This document shows, piece by piece, positions 10,361 to 20,906 of a stretch of DNA of 64,000 nt. Every line of letters begins with the position of its first letter. The first letter of the stretch is position 1. Origin of the DNA: Planctomycetota bacterium (GTDB lineage Bacteria; Planctomycetota; J058); contig JAMLIC010000021.1 of the NCBI GenBank assembly GCA_023954375.1, forward strand, positions 1 to 64,000, read 5' to 3'. A model generated the notes under the pieces. That model was given only the letters and a program-made list of their open reading frames with translations. It was not told the DNA's origin and searched no databases. The position numbers and the translations under genes are program-made.

Positions 10361-12436
10361 TCATCCGGTGCACTTCACCCAGCAGCGCAGCACCTCCGCC
10401 ACGCTCCAGGCCTGCGCGACGCAGCCGCGCGGCGTGAACGGCGCCTCGGCGTCGAAGATCTCGCTCACCTGCCCCACGCAGCCGTCGCTCAGGTGCGAGA
10501 TCAGCCCCTCGAGCAGGCGCCGCGCGCCCGCCGGGTCGCCGGGGTGGACCTTCAGCCAGGCGTCGACGTAGGGGCCGATCAGCCAGCCCCAGACGGTCCC
10601 CTGGTGGTAGGCGGCGTCCCGCATGCGGATGTCGCCGAAGTAGCGCGGCTTGTAGTCCGGGTGGCCGGGCGCGAGCGAGCGCAGCCCCACCGGCGTGAGC
10701 AGCCGCTCCTCCACCGCGCGCAGGACCTGCGCCCACCGCTCCCGGGCGAGGACGGGGTGGCGGAGCGAGAGCGCGAGCACCTGGTTGGGGCGGCAGGCGG
10801 GGTCGTCGCCCTGCTCGCCGTCGACGACGTCGAAGAGGTGCCCGCCGGCCTCGTACCAGAAGCGCCGGTCGAAGCTCTCCCGCGCGCGGTCAGCGTGCTC
10901 GCCCAGCCAGCGGGCGTGCTCCTCGCCCTCGAGGTCGCGCGTCCAGCCCTCGAGCAGGCGCAGCGCGTTGTACCAGAGCGCGTTCAGCTCGACGGCCTTG
11001 CCCCGCCGCGGCGTCACGACCCAGTCGCCGACCTTCGCGTCCATCCACGTGAGCTGGTAGCCCGGCGCCCCCTGGCGCAGGAGCCCGTCGTCGGAATCGA
11101 CGCCGATCCCGAAGCGCGTGCCGGCGAGGTGGGCGCCGACGACCTCGCGCAGGCGCGGGAGGAGGTGGCCGAGGAGCGCCCGGTCGCCGGTCGTCTCCAC
11201 GTAGCGGTCGATCGCGTGGAAGAACCACAGCGTCGCGTCGGCCGTGTGGTAGAGCCCGTCCTCCTGCCCCTCGGGGAACAGGTTCGGGATCAGCCCGTCC
11301 CTCACGTGCTGGGCGAACGAGACCAGGACCTCGCGCGCCTCGGCGTGGCGGCCGGTCGTGAGCGTCAGCCCCTCGAGGCTGATCATGGTGTCGCGGCCCC
11401 AGTCGGTGAACCAGTGATAGCCCGCGATCACGCTGCGGTACTCGCCGCCGGCCGCGCGCGCGCAGGCCGTGTCCTTCACGCGCCAGCGCGGGCTGATCAC
11501 GAACTGGTCGGCCGCGAGCACCAGCTCCGCCGCCGGGCCCTCCCGCGCGCGCGGGTCGGCCTGCGCGAGCAAGCGCTCGCGCCGCGCGCGCTCGGCCGCC
11601 CGCGCCTCGGCCGGCGGCAGCGCGAGGACCGTCTCCCACGGCTCGGTCGAGGCGACGAGCGTGGCCTCGGGCGCGTCGTGCGTGAGGAACACGCGGAAGT
11701 GGCCGGGGCGGACGACCGCGGCGACCGAGCCGTAGCCGCGGTCGGCCTCGACGCGGTGGTGCACGCGCGGCCCCTCGCGCCACTCGACCGTGAAGGCCGG
11801 GCACTGCCCGTGGAGCTGCAGCCTGAGCGCCGGGAGGTCCTCGCCGCCGCTGACCTCGTAGCGGTCCTCGCCGCCGGTGCCGAGCGCGTAGCGCCGCGAC
11901 AGCTCCTCCTCGAACGGCGCGTCGTGCGGCCGGAAGGCGAGCGACGGGTGCAGCCGCAGCCGCACCGGCCCGTGGCCGTCGACCAGCCGGTAGGTGACGT
12001 GCACCGTGTTCTGCCCGTGCGGCATGAGGACGCGCCGCTCGAGGACGACCCCGTCGACCTCGTAGCGCCACACCGGGAGCCCGAGCTCCAGGCGGAACTC
12101 GACGAGGTGCGCCGTGTGCGCCTCGAGCGCGTCGGGGCGCTCCTCGCCGCCCAGCCGCGCCCGCGCCCCGCCCGGGAGGCGCACGTCCTCGAGCAGGTGG
12201 TTGAGCATGAGCATGCGCCCGTGCCGGGCCAGGGCGGCGACCAGGAGCCCGTGGTAGCGGCGGGTCGCCACGCCGGAGAGCGTGCCTGAGGCGTAGCCGC
12301 CGACGCCGTTGGTGACCAGCCACTCGAGGTCGAGGAGCGGCGCGGGGTCGGCGCCGGCGCCGCGGTCCCAGCGCACGGTGCGCACCAGCGGCGCGGGCGG
12401 CGCCTCGGCCTCGAGCACGTCGGTCCGGTCGTTCAC
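10361..12436 (-). CDS. Glycogen debranching enzyme, GDE_C type
   Basis: About 691 residues. The N-terminal beta domain starts LDLEWLVTNGVGGYASGTLSG and continues RRYHGLLVAAL, the signature of bacterial/archaeal amylo-alpha-1,6-glucosidase-type debranching enzymes. The C-terminal (alpha/alpha)6 barrel contains SVIAGYHWFTDWGRDTMISLEGL and GLIPNLFPEG, with acidic catalytic candidates in DWGRD and in the late RDAAYHQGTVWGWLIGPY. It would remove alpha-1,6 branch stubs from glycogen in the cytoplasm. The GTG start at 12436 overlaps the treZ stop by four bases (GTGA), so the two are translationally coupled and probably channel glycogen breakdown. Confidence 0.9.
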   Translation of the reverse strand: MNDRTDVLEAEAPPAPLVRTVRWDRGAGADPAPLLDLEWLVTNGVGGYASGTLSGVATRRYHGLLVAALARHGRMLMLNHLLEDVRLPGGARARLGGEERPDALEAHTAHLVEFRLELGLPVWRYEVDGVVLERRVLMPHGQNTVHVTYRLVDGHGPVRLRLHPSLAFRPHDAPFEEELSRRYALGTGGEDRYEVSGGEDLPALRLQLHGQCPAFTVEWREGPRVHHRVEADRGYGSVAAVVRPGHFRVFLTHDAPEATLVASTEPWETVLALPPAEARAAERARRERLLAQADPRAREGPAAELVLAADQFVISPRWRVKDTACARAAGGEYRSVIAGYHWFTDWGRDTMISLEGLTLTTGRHAEAREVLVSFAQHVRDGLIPNLFPEGQEDGLYHTADATLWFFHAIDRYVETTGDRALLGHLLPRLREVVGAHLAGTRFGIGVDSDDGLLRQGAPGYQLTWMDAKVGDWVVTPRRGKAVELNALWYNALRLLEGWTRDLEGEEHARWLGEHADRARESFDRRFWYEAGGHLFDVVDGEQGDDPACRPNQVLALSLRHPVLARERWAQVLRAVEERLLTPVGLRSLAPGHPDYKPRYFGDIRMRDAAYHQGTVWGWLIGPYVDAWLKVHPGDPAGARRLLEGLISHLSDGCVGQVSEIFDAEAPFTPRGCVAQAWSVAEVLRCWVKCTG

Positions 12437-14346
12437 GGGGTCCCCTCCTCGGCGGGCGCGAGCAGCACGGCCGCATGGGCGGCCAGGCGCCACCCGCGGT
12501 CGTCATCATGCGCCGCCGCGCCGCCGCCGCCATGGGCCGGGTCCTCGCTCGACCACACGACCCGCCAGCGCCCGCCGGAGGGCGGCGCGAGGAGCGGCTC
12601 GGGCGCGGGGACGAGGTCCAGGTCGGCGCCGAGGTTCACCACGAGCAGGCGGTCGCCGTGCTCGCCGCCGTCGAAGCGGAGGACGAACGCCTCGGGGCCC
12701 AGGACCGCGCCTTCGACGCCGCCGCGGCGCGGGGCGCGCAGGACGGGGTCCTCGCGCCGCAGGCGCAGGAGGTCGCGGTGGAGCCGGAGCACCTCGGCGT
12801 GGCCCGGGAGGTCACGCTCGCGCGGGTCGAGCTTGCAGCGACGGAAGGTGGCCTCGTCGCAGGGGTCGTCGAGCGCGTCCTTCGCGCCGGTGACGCTCGG
12901 GAACTGCGCCAGGAACTCCGCCCGGCCCCGGCGCACGTCGTCGGCCAGCGCCCCCTGGTGGTCGGCGAAGAACAGGAACGGGCTCGACGCCGCGTGCTCC
13001 TGCCCCTGGAACAGGAGCGGCGTCTCGGGCCCCAGGAGCAGGACCGCCGTCAGGGCGCGCAGGCGGCCGGGGCTGGTCAGCGCGTGGAGCCGCGCGCCGC
13101 CGAGCGCGTTGGCCACCTGGTCGTGGTTCTGCAGGTAGTGGACGAAGGCCGCGGGTGGGAGGTCACCGGCCGGGCCGCCGCGCCGCTTGCCCTGCCAGGC
13201 GTGGCGCTGCCCCTGGAAGAGGAACCCGCGCCGGACCGCCGAGACGAGCTCCTGCGGGGTCCCGCGGTAGTCGCTGTAGTAGGCCTCGCGGCGGCCCGTG
13301 AGCGCCACCCGCGCGGCGTGGTGGAAGTCGTCGTTCCACACCGCGTCGCAGCCGAGGCCGCCCTGATCCAGGGCGCGGACCAGGCGCGGGTCCTGCGGCT
13401 CGTTCTCGGCGACGACGAGCGTCCAGCGCTCCCCCGCGGCCTCACGCACGCGTCGCGTGACCGCGGCCACGATGTGCTCGTCCGAGCGGTCGAAGAGCTG
13501 CTGCGTGGCGTCGAGGCGCAGGCCGTCGAGATGGAACTCGTCGATCCAGTAGCCGGCGTTCGCCTCGAAGAACGCGCGCACGGGGCCGCTGTCCGGACCG
13601 TCGAAGTTGGGCGCGTCGCCCCACTCGCTCCGGGTGGCGCCCACCCAGCGCGGGGTGAGGGCCGTCAGGTAGCTCCCGTCGGGCCCGAAGTGGTTGTAGA
13701 CGACGTCGAGGAGCACCCCGAGCCCCAGCCGGTGGGCCGCGTCCACGAACGCGCGCAGGTCGTCGGGCTCGCCGTAGGCGCGCGCCGGCGCGAACAGGCA
13801 CACGCCGTCGTAGCCCCAGTTGAAGCGCCCCGGAGAGTCGGCGACCGGCATGACCTCGAGGACGGTCACGCCGAGGTCGGCCAGCCGCGGCAGCTCGCGG
13901 GCCGCCGCCTGCCACGTGCCCTCCGGCGTGAACGTGCCCACGTGGAGCTCGTAGAGCACCTGCCCGTCGCGGCCGACCCCCTGCCAGGCCGCGTCGGTCC
14001 AGGCGAAGGCGTCGGGGTCGACGACCTGCGACGGGCCGTGCGGGCCCTCGGGCTGGAAGCGCGAGGCGGGGTCGGGGATCAGGAGGCCGCCGTCGAGGCG
14101 CAGCCGGTAGCGCGTGCCCGGCCCCGCCTCGGCGACCCAGCCCGAGAACCACCCCTCCTCGGGCGCGTCGTCCTCCGGCGCCAGGGGGACCGGGCCGGCC
14201 GCCAGCGCCGCCTCGAGCACGACCTCGACCGAGCGGCGCCCCGGCGCCCACGTCCGCACGTGCACCCCGTCGGCCCCGACCTCGGCGCCGAACGGCAGGC
14301 GCCGCCAGGCCAGCTCGGCCAGCGGCGACTCCCGCTGCCGCTCCAT
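12433..14346 (-). CDS. treZ: Malto-oligosyltrehalose trehalohydrolase
   Basis: A 637-residue GH13 enzyme. An N-terminal E-set domain (about 15-90) precedes the barrel: LYELHVGTFTPEGTW, LLDVVYNHFGPDG, nucleophile D279 in GLRLDAT, acid/base E314 in VVAENE, and H408-D409 in LQNHDQVAN. The EWGDAPNFDGPDSGPVR segment is typical of TreZ. It releases trehalose from maltooligosyl-trehalose made by TreY, which is not in the window. The C-terminal beta domain (RLLVVNLGADLDL) is present. With the overlapping debranching enzyme this suggests a glycogen-to-trehalose route. ATG start; 119 bp separate it from the kinase gene downstream. Confidence 0.9.
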   Translation of the reverse strand: MERQRESPLAELAWRRLPFGAEVGADGVHVRTWAPGRRSVEVVLEAALAAGPVPLAPEDDAPEEGWFSGWVAEAGPGTRYRLRLDGGLLIPDPASRFQPEGPHGPSQVVDPDAFAWTDAAWQGVGRDGQVLYELHVGTFTPEGTWQAAARELPRLADLGVTVLEVMPVADSPGRFNWGYDGVCLFAPARAYGEPDDLRAFVDAAHRLGLGVLLDVVYNHFGPDGSYLTALTPRWVGATRSEWGDAPNFDGPDSGPVRAFFEANAGYWIDEFHLDGLRLDATQQLFDRSDEHIVAAVTRRVREAAGERWTLVVAENEPQDPRLVRALDQGGLGCDAVWNDDFHHAARVALTGRREAYYSDYRGTPQELVSAVRRGFLFQGQRHAWQGKRRGGPAGDLPPAAFVHYLQNHDQVANALGGARLHALTSPGRLRALTAVLLLGPETPLLFQGQEHAASSPFLFFADHQGALADDVRRGRAEFLAQFPSVTGAKDALDDPCDEATFRRCKLDPRERDLPGHAEVLRLHRDLLRLRREDPVLRAPRRGGVEGAVLGPEAFVLRFDGGEHGDRLLVVNLGADLDLVPAPEPLLAPPSGGRWRVVWSSEDPAHGGGGAAAHDDDRGWRLAAHAAVLLAPAEEGTP

Positions 14347-14464
14347 CAGCGCACCTCGGTCCCCTGCGGGGGAGCAGCAACGCCCGGGCCCGGGGCGACA
14401 TCCGGCGCCGCGCGGCGAGCGGGGACGCGGACGTCCCGGCTCCTGCGGGCGGTCGTGGCCCGCG

Positions 14465-16513
<2,049 letters not shown>

Positions 16514-16519
16514 GGGTGG

Positions 16520-16525
16520 AGCCTA
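16520..16525 (-). promoter_or_regulatory. -10-like TAGGCT, leaderless arrangement
   Basis: Minus-strand TAGGCT ends 6 bases before the kinase GTG, placing the predicted transcription start at or beside the start codon. Confidence 0.45.
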
Positions 16526-16684
16526 GCCGCGCGGGGGGGCCGCGGCCACCAGGGAGCGCGGCTGTCCCCGTGACGTATCCCGCGGCCGGCCAGGCGCCCC
16601 GGCCGCGCCACGGTCGCCCTTCAACGCCCCTTGTCCACCTCGATCGAGGCTGGAGGTGAACGCGGGGGAGCCGGAGGAGACCAC

Positions 16685-17752
16685 ATGAAGTGGCTGCTGG
16701 TCGGCCGCGGGCGCGAGGGGGTCGAGGGGGCGCAGCTCGAGGGGTTCGACATGTACGCGGCCGAGCTCCGGGCCGAGCTGGGCCTCGAGCTCGTCCGCCA
16801 GGACGCGTGGACGCTGGCCGACGCGCGGGCGGCGCTCGTCGCGCACGCCGACGCGGACGCGGCGCTGGTCATGCCGTCGTGGGCGGAGCCGGCGGGACCG
16901 CTGATCGCCTGGTGCAGGGAGGCGCGGGCGGTCGGCCCGCGCCTCGTGCTGCTCGACTCCTACGCCCAGACGAGCTCGCCGCACCTGGGCGCCCTGCCGC
17001 ACGTGGACCTCTACGTGAAGCGCCAGGCGCTGCGCGACCGGGGCCGCTACCGGCGCGAGCTGCCCAGCGGCTACGTGTTCACCGAGTTCCTGGCGCGCGA
17101 GCTGGGGTGGGACCTCGGCGGCTGGCGCTTCGGGGCCGCCGCCCCGCCCGGCCACGAGGGCGAGATCGTCGTCGGCTGGAGCCTCGGGGTGCTGCGGCGC
17201 AACCGGCGGCTCGCCCGCCTCGGCGGCGCGCCGTGGGCGCTGCGGACGGTGGACGTCAACGCCCGCGTGGGGACGGGGCAGGAGGGCGAGCCGCAGGAGT
17301 GGTACCACCGCTACCGCGCGCTCGTGCGCGACCGGCTGCAGGCGCTGGCGACGCGGCTGAGCGTCTCGCACAGCGGGCGCCTGTCGCGCCGGCGCTACCT
17401 CGCGGAGCTCCTGCGCAGCCGGCTCGTCGTCAGCCCGTTCGGCTGGGGCGAGGTGTGCTTCCGCGACTACGAGGCGGTCGCCTGCGGCTGCCTGCTCGTG
17501 AAGCCGTCCATGAGCCACGTCGAGACGCGGCCGGACGTGTTCGTCGAGCACGAGACCTACCTGCCGCTCCGGTGGGACCTCGCCGACCTGGAGGAGGTCG
17601 TGCGCCGGGCCCTCGAGGAGCCGGCGCGGGCCCGGCGGATCGCCACCAACGGCTGGCGCCGGCTGCGCGACTACTTCGAGCGCGGCGGGTTCGTCGCCGA
17701 CGTGGCGCGCGTCGCCGACGCCCTCGGCCAGGGCAGGGCGCTCGCGGCCTGA
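16685..17752 (+). CDS. Glycosyltransferase, GT-B / CgeB-like
   Basis: A 355-residue cytoplasmic protein starting at ATG 16685 behind GGAGGAGA. The N-terminal half is Rossmann-like (WLLVGRGREGVEG, ADAALVMPSW, RLVLLDSYAQ). The C-terminal half carries the donor-site pattern of GT-B enzymes: RLVVSPFGWGEVCFRDYEAV, ACGCLLVKPSMSHVETRPDVF and a final helix with WRRLRDYFERGGF. The FxDYEAVxCGC segment resembles CgeB/exostosin-like transferases that modify surface polysaccharides. Donor and acceptor cannot be named, and there is no polysaccharide cluster nearby. The frame extends upstream to 16631, but the SD supports 16685. Confidence 0.75.
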   Translation: MKWLLVGRGREGVEGAQLEGFDMYAAELRAELGLELVRQDAWTLADARAALVAHADADAALVMPSWAEPAGPLIAWCREARAVGPRLVLLDSYAQTSSPHLGALPHVDLYVKRQALRDRGRYRRELPSGYVFTEFLARELGWDLGGWRFGAAAPPGHEGEIVVGWSLGVLRRNRRLARLGGAPWALRTVDVNARVGTGQEGEPQEWYHRYRALVRDRLQALATRLSVSHSGRLSRRRYLAELLRSRLVVSPFGWGEVCFRDYEAVACGCLLVKPSMSHVETRPDVFVEHETYLPLRWDLADLEEVVRRALEEPARARRIATNGWRRLRDYFERGGFVADVARVADALGQGRALAA

Positions 17753-17775
17753 GGCCCCGCCCTGCGCCTGGCGGG

Positions 17776-17781
17776 TAAGAT
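17776..17781 (+). promoter_or_regulatory. -10-like TAAGAT upstream of the MoxR gene
   Basis: TAAGAT lies 19 bases before the ATG at 17801, with GAGGAG as SD between; predicted leader about 13 bases. Confidence 0.45.
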
Positions 17782-17800
17782 CGCGGCTCCGAGGAGCTCC

Positions 17801-18841
17801 ATGGCGTCCACCCACGACGAGCAGGCGATCGAGAGCCTGACCTTCGACCAGCTGCGCGGCGAGGTCGAGGGCGCGCGCTCGCGCCTCAACGACATGCGCC
17901 TGCGGCTCGGCCGCTACTTCGTCGAGAAGCAGGAGCTCGTCGACCTCATGTGCGTGTCGACGATCGCGCAGGAGCCGCTCCTGATCGTCGGCCCGCCGGG
18001 GACGGCCAAGTCGGACCTGGTGACGAAGTTCTGCGAGGCGCTGGGGCTCGAGGCGGGCGACTACTTCGAGTACATGCTCACGAAGTTCACCGAGCCCTCC
18101 GAGCTGATCGGGCCGATCGACCTGACGCGCCTCAAGGACGGCTCCTACGTGCGCAAGGTCGCGGGCAAGCTGCCCGAGGCGCGGATCGCCTTCCTCGACG
18201 AGATCTTCAAGTCGAACTCGGCGATCCTGAACACGCTCCTGACGATCATCAACGAGCGCAAGTTCTACCAGGACGGCCGCCCCGTCCCCGTGCGCCTGCG
18301 CATGCTCTTCGCGGCCACGAACTCGGTGCCGGAGTTCGAGGAGCTGGCCGCGCTCCGCGACCGCTTCGTGCTCAAGGCCGAGAGCGTGCCGATCAAGGAC
18401 CAGCACTTCGACCTCCTGCTGGAGAAGGGCGTCCAGAACGAGCTGAACCGGTCCCTCAACCGGCGGCCCTGGGCGAACATCGCCGCGCTCGAGGACTTCG
18501 TGCGCCTGCGCCGCTACCAGCACCTGCTCATGGCGGGCGTTGGCGAGGGCGGTCAGGACGGCGACGAGTCGGCGATCATGCGCGACCGCAAGCGCTACTT
18601 CCCCGACGACGTGTTCGACCTGTTCAAGCGGATCATCCGCACGCTCGAGCGCGAGCACCGGGTCGTGATCTCCGACCGCAAGGTGATCAAGCTCTACCAG
18701 CTGATCCGCGCCCGGGCGCTCCTGTTCCACGGCGGCGCCGTGCGCCGCGAGGACCTGCTCCTCCTGCGCTACACCGGCGACCGCAACGAGGACTTCGCGC
18801 CGTTGCGCGAGAAGGTCGACGCGCTGCTGCGGCTCGGGTAG
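17801..18841 (+). CDS. MoxR/RavA-type AAA+ ATPase
   Basis: A 346-residue AAA+ protein with Walker A LLIVGPPGTAKSDL near residue 67, the MoxR/RavA insert YMLTKFTEPSELIGPIDL, Walker B ARIAFLDEIFKSNSAILNTLL, sensor-1 LFAATNSVPE and an arginine-finger region ALRDRFVLKAES. The family are chaperone-like ATPases that usually act with VWA-domain partners on metal-cofactor or envelope complexes. No VWA or DUF58 partner is adjacent, so its client is unknown. It has its own promoter-like element and SD. Confidence 0.88.
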   Translation: MASTHDEQAIESLTFDQLRGEVEGARSRLNDMRLRLGRYFVEKQELVDLMCVSTIAQEPLLIVGPPGTAKSDLVTKFCEALGLEAGDYFEYMLTKFTEPSELIGPIDLTRLKDGSYVRKVAGKLPEARIAFLDEIFKSNSAILNTLLTIINERKFYQDGRPVPVRLRMLFAATNSVPEFEELAALRDRFVLKAESVPIKDQHFDLLLEKGVQNELNRSLNRRPWANIAALEDFVRLRRYQHLLMAGVGEGGQDGDESAIMRDRKRYFPDDVFDLFKRIIRTLEREHRVVISDRKVIKLYQLIRARALLFHGGAVRREDLLLLRYTGDRNEDFAPLREKVDALLRLG

Positions 18842-19001
18842 CCCCCGTTCCCTCGCCTCCACCCGGTCGGCCCGCGGAGTTTCACCGCCGGCCGACACGG
18901 CGCCGGCTCGACGCCGCCGCGGAGTTCCCCGCCACCTGCCGGGAACGGCCCTGCGCGCCCGGGACTTGGCGCGAGGCACGGCGCCTGCGCGGGGACGAGG
19001 C

Positions 19002-19034
19002 GGGGGCGGGCTGCGGATAGCCCGCGCCCCCCGC
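19002..19034. terminator. GC-rich hairpin downstream of the MoxR gene
   Basis: GGGGGCGGGCT pairs with AGCCCGCGCCCCC around a GCGGAT loop with a small bulge. It is about 160 bases after the MoxR stop and before the convergent TatD gene, and could terminate transcription. Confidence 0.4.
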
Positions 19035-19067
19035 CGAAGACAGGGGGCGGGGGAAACGGAGGCCGAT

Positions 19068-19130
19068 ATGAGCTGGCTGGTCGGGGTCGTCCTTCTCGCC
19101 TTGATCTTGCCGAACGCCGAGGTGGCCTAG
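19068..19130 (+). CDS. Possible 20-residue hydrophobic peptide
   Basis: ATG at 19068 follows AACGGAGG with 5-base spacing and opens a 20-codon frame (MSWLVGVVLLALILPNAEVA) that would be a single membrane helix. Its stop overlaps the convergent TatD stop. A good SD and hydrophobicity are the only support; it may be chance. Confidence 0.25.
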   Translation: MSWLVGVVLLALILPNAEVA

Positions 19131-19912
19131 ACCCCTGGCAGTCGGAACACGCGCCGCGTGGCGGCGACCGTGGCCTGGAAGACCTCCTCGTCCTCGACGC
19201 CGCGCAGGCGGGCGACCCCCCGGGCCGTGTCGAGGACGAAGGCGGGCTCGCAGCGGCGGCCGCGGTGCGGCACCGGGGCCATGTAGGGGCAGTCGGTCTC
19301 GACCATGAGCGCGTCGAGCGGGACGGCCCGCGCGGCCGCCTGCACCTGCGCCGCGTTCTTGAACGTGACCACGCCGGTGAACGACACGTGGAACCCGCGG
19401 CGCACGAAGCCGAGGGCCTGCTCGGCCGTGCCGGTGAAGCAGTGCGACACGCCGCGCGGCGCGTCGCCGGGCCAGGCGCCGAGCACCTCGTCGAGGGTCG
19501 CGAGCGCCTCGTCGTAGGCCTCGCGCACGTGGAGCACGAGCGGCTTGCCCAGGTCGGTCGCGAGCCGCAGGTGCGCCCGGAAGACCTCGCGCTGCACGTC
19601 GCGCGGCGAGAGGTCGTAGTGGAAGTCGAGCCCCGTCTCGCCGATCGCCACCACGCGCGGGCTCGCGGCGAGCGCCTCGAGCGCCGGGCGCGTGGCGTCG
19701 TCCCAGTCCTTCGCGTCGTGCGGGTGCACGCCGACGGCCGCCCAGATCCGCGGGTCGCGCTCGGCCAGGCGCAAGGAGGCCTCGCTCGACGGGACCGAGC
19801 AGCCCACGTCGACGATCGCCTCGACGCCGGCGGCCCAGGCCCGGGCGAGGACCTCGTCGCGGTCCTGGGCGAACTTCTCCGACGAGACGTGCGCGTGGGC
19901 GTCGATGATCAC
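19127..19912 (-). CDS. tatD: TatD-family metal-dependent hydrolase/DNase
   Basis: A 261-residue TIM-barrel hydrolase. Visible motifs are IDAHAHV at the N-terminus, AAVGVHPHDAK, VAIGETGLDFHYD (metal-ligand Glu), PLVLHVREAYDE, SHCFTG and MVETDCPYMAP, the full TatD signature. Family members are 3'-5' exonucleases acting in DNA repair or nucleic-acid turnover and probably cytoplasmic. The GTG at 19912 begins 6 bases after a TATGAT -10 element, indicating a leaderless mRNA. Confidence 0.92.
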   Translation of the reverse strand: MIIDAHAHVSSEKFAQDRDEVLARAWAAGVEAIVDVGCSVPSSEASLRLAERDPRIWAAVGVHPHDAKDWDDATRPALEALAASPRVVAIGETGLDFHYDLSPRDVQREVFRAHLRLATDLGKPLVLHVREAYDEALATLDEVLGAWPGDAPRGVSHCFTGTAEQALGFVRRGFHVSFTGVVTFKNAAQVQAAARAVPLDALMVETDCPYMAPVPHRGRRCEPAFVLDTARGVARLRGVEDEEVFQATVAATRRVFRLPGV

Positions 19913-19918
19913 GCGGTC

Positions 19919-19924
19919 ATCATA
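19919..19924 (-). promoter_or_regulatory. -10 element TATGAT, leaderless arrangement for tatD
   Basis: Near-consensus TATGAT ends 6 bases before the tatD GTG, so transcription should start at about the first codon. Confidence 0.5.
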
Positions 19925-20064
19925 CGGGTGCGAGCCCGTGACGCGGAGGTGGCACGCCCGCGCGAGCGTCGGGGGCGTGGCACGGGGGACCGGACGCGCG
20001 CGGGTGCTGCTCTCCGTGGGTCGACCCGCGCGACGACGCGCTCACCGGTTGCGTCGAGGTCGAG

Positions 20065-20343
20065 GTGGTCGACTGGCCCGACGAGCCCGTCCACTGGCTC
20101 TACGTGATCGTGTTCGACCCGGCCCTCGGCGAGGAGCGGCTGGGCGAGTTCTCGCCCGGCCGTCCCGACCTCGTGTGGAGCGCTCGGTGCGGCGAAGGGC
20201 GCGCGCGCGTGCAGCTCGTCGCCAACCTGCGCTACCCGGAGCCCGGAGTGCGCCTCGAGCCCCGTGAGGTCCACGTCGTCGTGGGCGCGACGACGCGGGT
20301 CCGCGTGAACCTGCGTGCGGAGCTCGCACGGGCCGCGCGCTGA
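20065..20343 (+). CDS. Short hypothetical protein, possibly 5'-truncated
   Basis: Ninety-two residues with coding character (VDWPDEPVHWLYVIVFDP, GEERLGEFSPGRPDLVW, REVHVVVGATTRVRVNLRAEL), ending in a basic tail. It looks like a beta-sandwich, perhaps a carboxypeptidase-regulatory-like domain, but no family is recognised. The frame stays open upstream to 19942 without any usual start codon, and the upstream residues also look protein-like (WVDPRDDALTGCVEVEV), so the original 5' end may be lost. No SD precedes the GTG. A tandem-repeat array starts immediately after the stop. Confidence 0.4.
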   Translation: MVDWPDEPVHWLYVIVFDPALGEERLGEFSPGRPDLVWSARCGEGRARVQLVANLRYPEPGVRLEPREVHVVVGATTRVRVNLRAELARAAR

Positions 20344-20367
20344 GGCGCAGGCGCGCAGAGGACCCGC

Positions 20368-20720
20368 GGCTCCTCGGAGCCGCGCGGACCGTTGCCGCGG
20401 CGAGCATTGCAGCCTCCGGGGGCAGCTCCTCGGAGCCGGGCGGACCGTTGGGCATGAACGCGTGCGGCGATGCGCTCAGGAGCCGCGGCTCCTCGGAGCC
20501 GCTCGGATCGTTGCCGCGGCGAGCGTTGCAACCGTCGGGTCTCCGGGAACGGCTCCTCGGAGCCGCGCGGATCGTTGAACATGAGCGCGTTGGCGCGACG
20601 CGCTCAGGAGCCGCGGCTCCTCGGAGCCGCACGGATCGCTGCCGTGGCGAGCATTGCAACCTTCGTGGTCTCCGGCGGACCGGCGGACGGCTCCTCGGAG
20701 CCGCGCGGACCGTTGAACGT
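20368..20720. repeat. Tandem array of alternating palindrome-centred repeats
   Basis: Six copies of GGCTCCTCGGAGCC or close variants begin near 20368, 20424, 20487, 20551, 20614 and 20689. Two unit types alternate: type A continues with GTTGCCGCGGCGAGCATTGC, type B with GTTGAACATGAGCGCG then GCGCTCAGGAGCCGCGG. This makes an A-B dimer of about 127 bp repeated three times, the last partial. Coding on either strand is unlikely; function unknown. Confidence 0.85.
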
Positions 20721-20741
20721 CCGCGGCTTACACGGTGACCG

Positions 20742-20906
20742 TCAGCGCCCCGTCGTCACGGGCGCCTGACCGTCGCCCTGCGTGCGGCGCGCGACCCAGG
20801 GCACGGCGAAGAACAGGCACAGCGCGAGCAGGAGCAGGACCCCGGCGACCGGGCCGCAGAGCGGCGTCCGCCCCGTGCCGTCGTCGGCGGGCGCGCGCTC
20901 GATCAC
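20742..20906 (-). CDS. Small single-pass membrane protein
   Basis: Fifty-four residues starting with a GTG that overlaps the previous stop by four bases (GTGA). One hydrophobic helix (VAGVLLLLALCLFFAVPWVA) is flanked by a short N-terminus and a polar tail. It is the last gene of the FtcD operon, with no family match. Translational coupling and the clean membrane segment support reality. Confidence 0.55.
   Translation of the reverse strand: MIERAPADDGTGRTPLCGPVAGVLLLLALCLFFAVPWVARRTQGDGQAPVTTGR

Noticed and set aside
19942..20064. A second TGA-recoded gene upstream of 20065
   Set aside because: Sequence before the in-frame TGA at 19939 does not continue a protein-like pattern and quickly meets another stop, so truncation is more likely.
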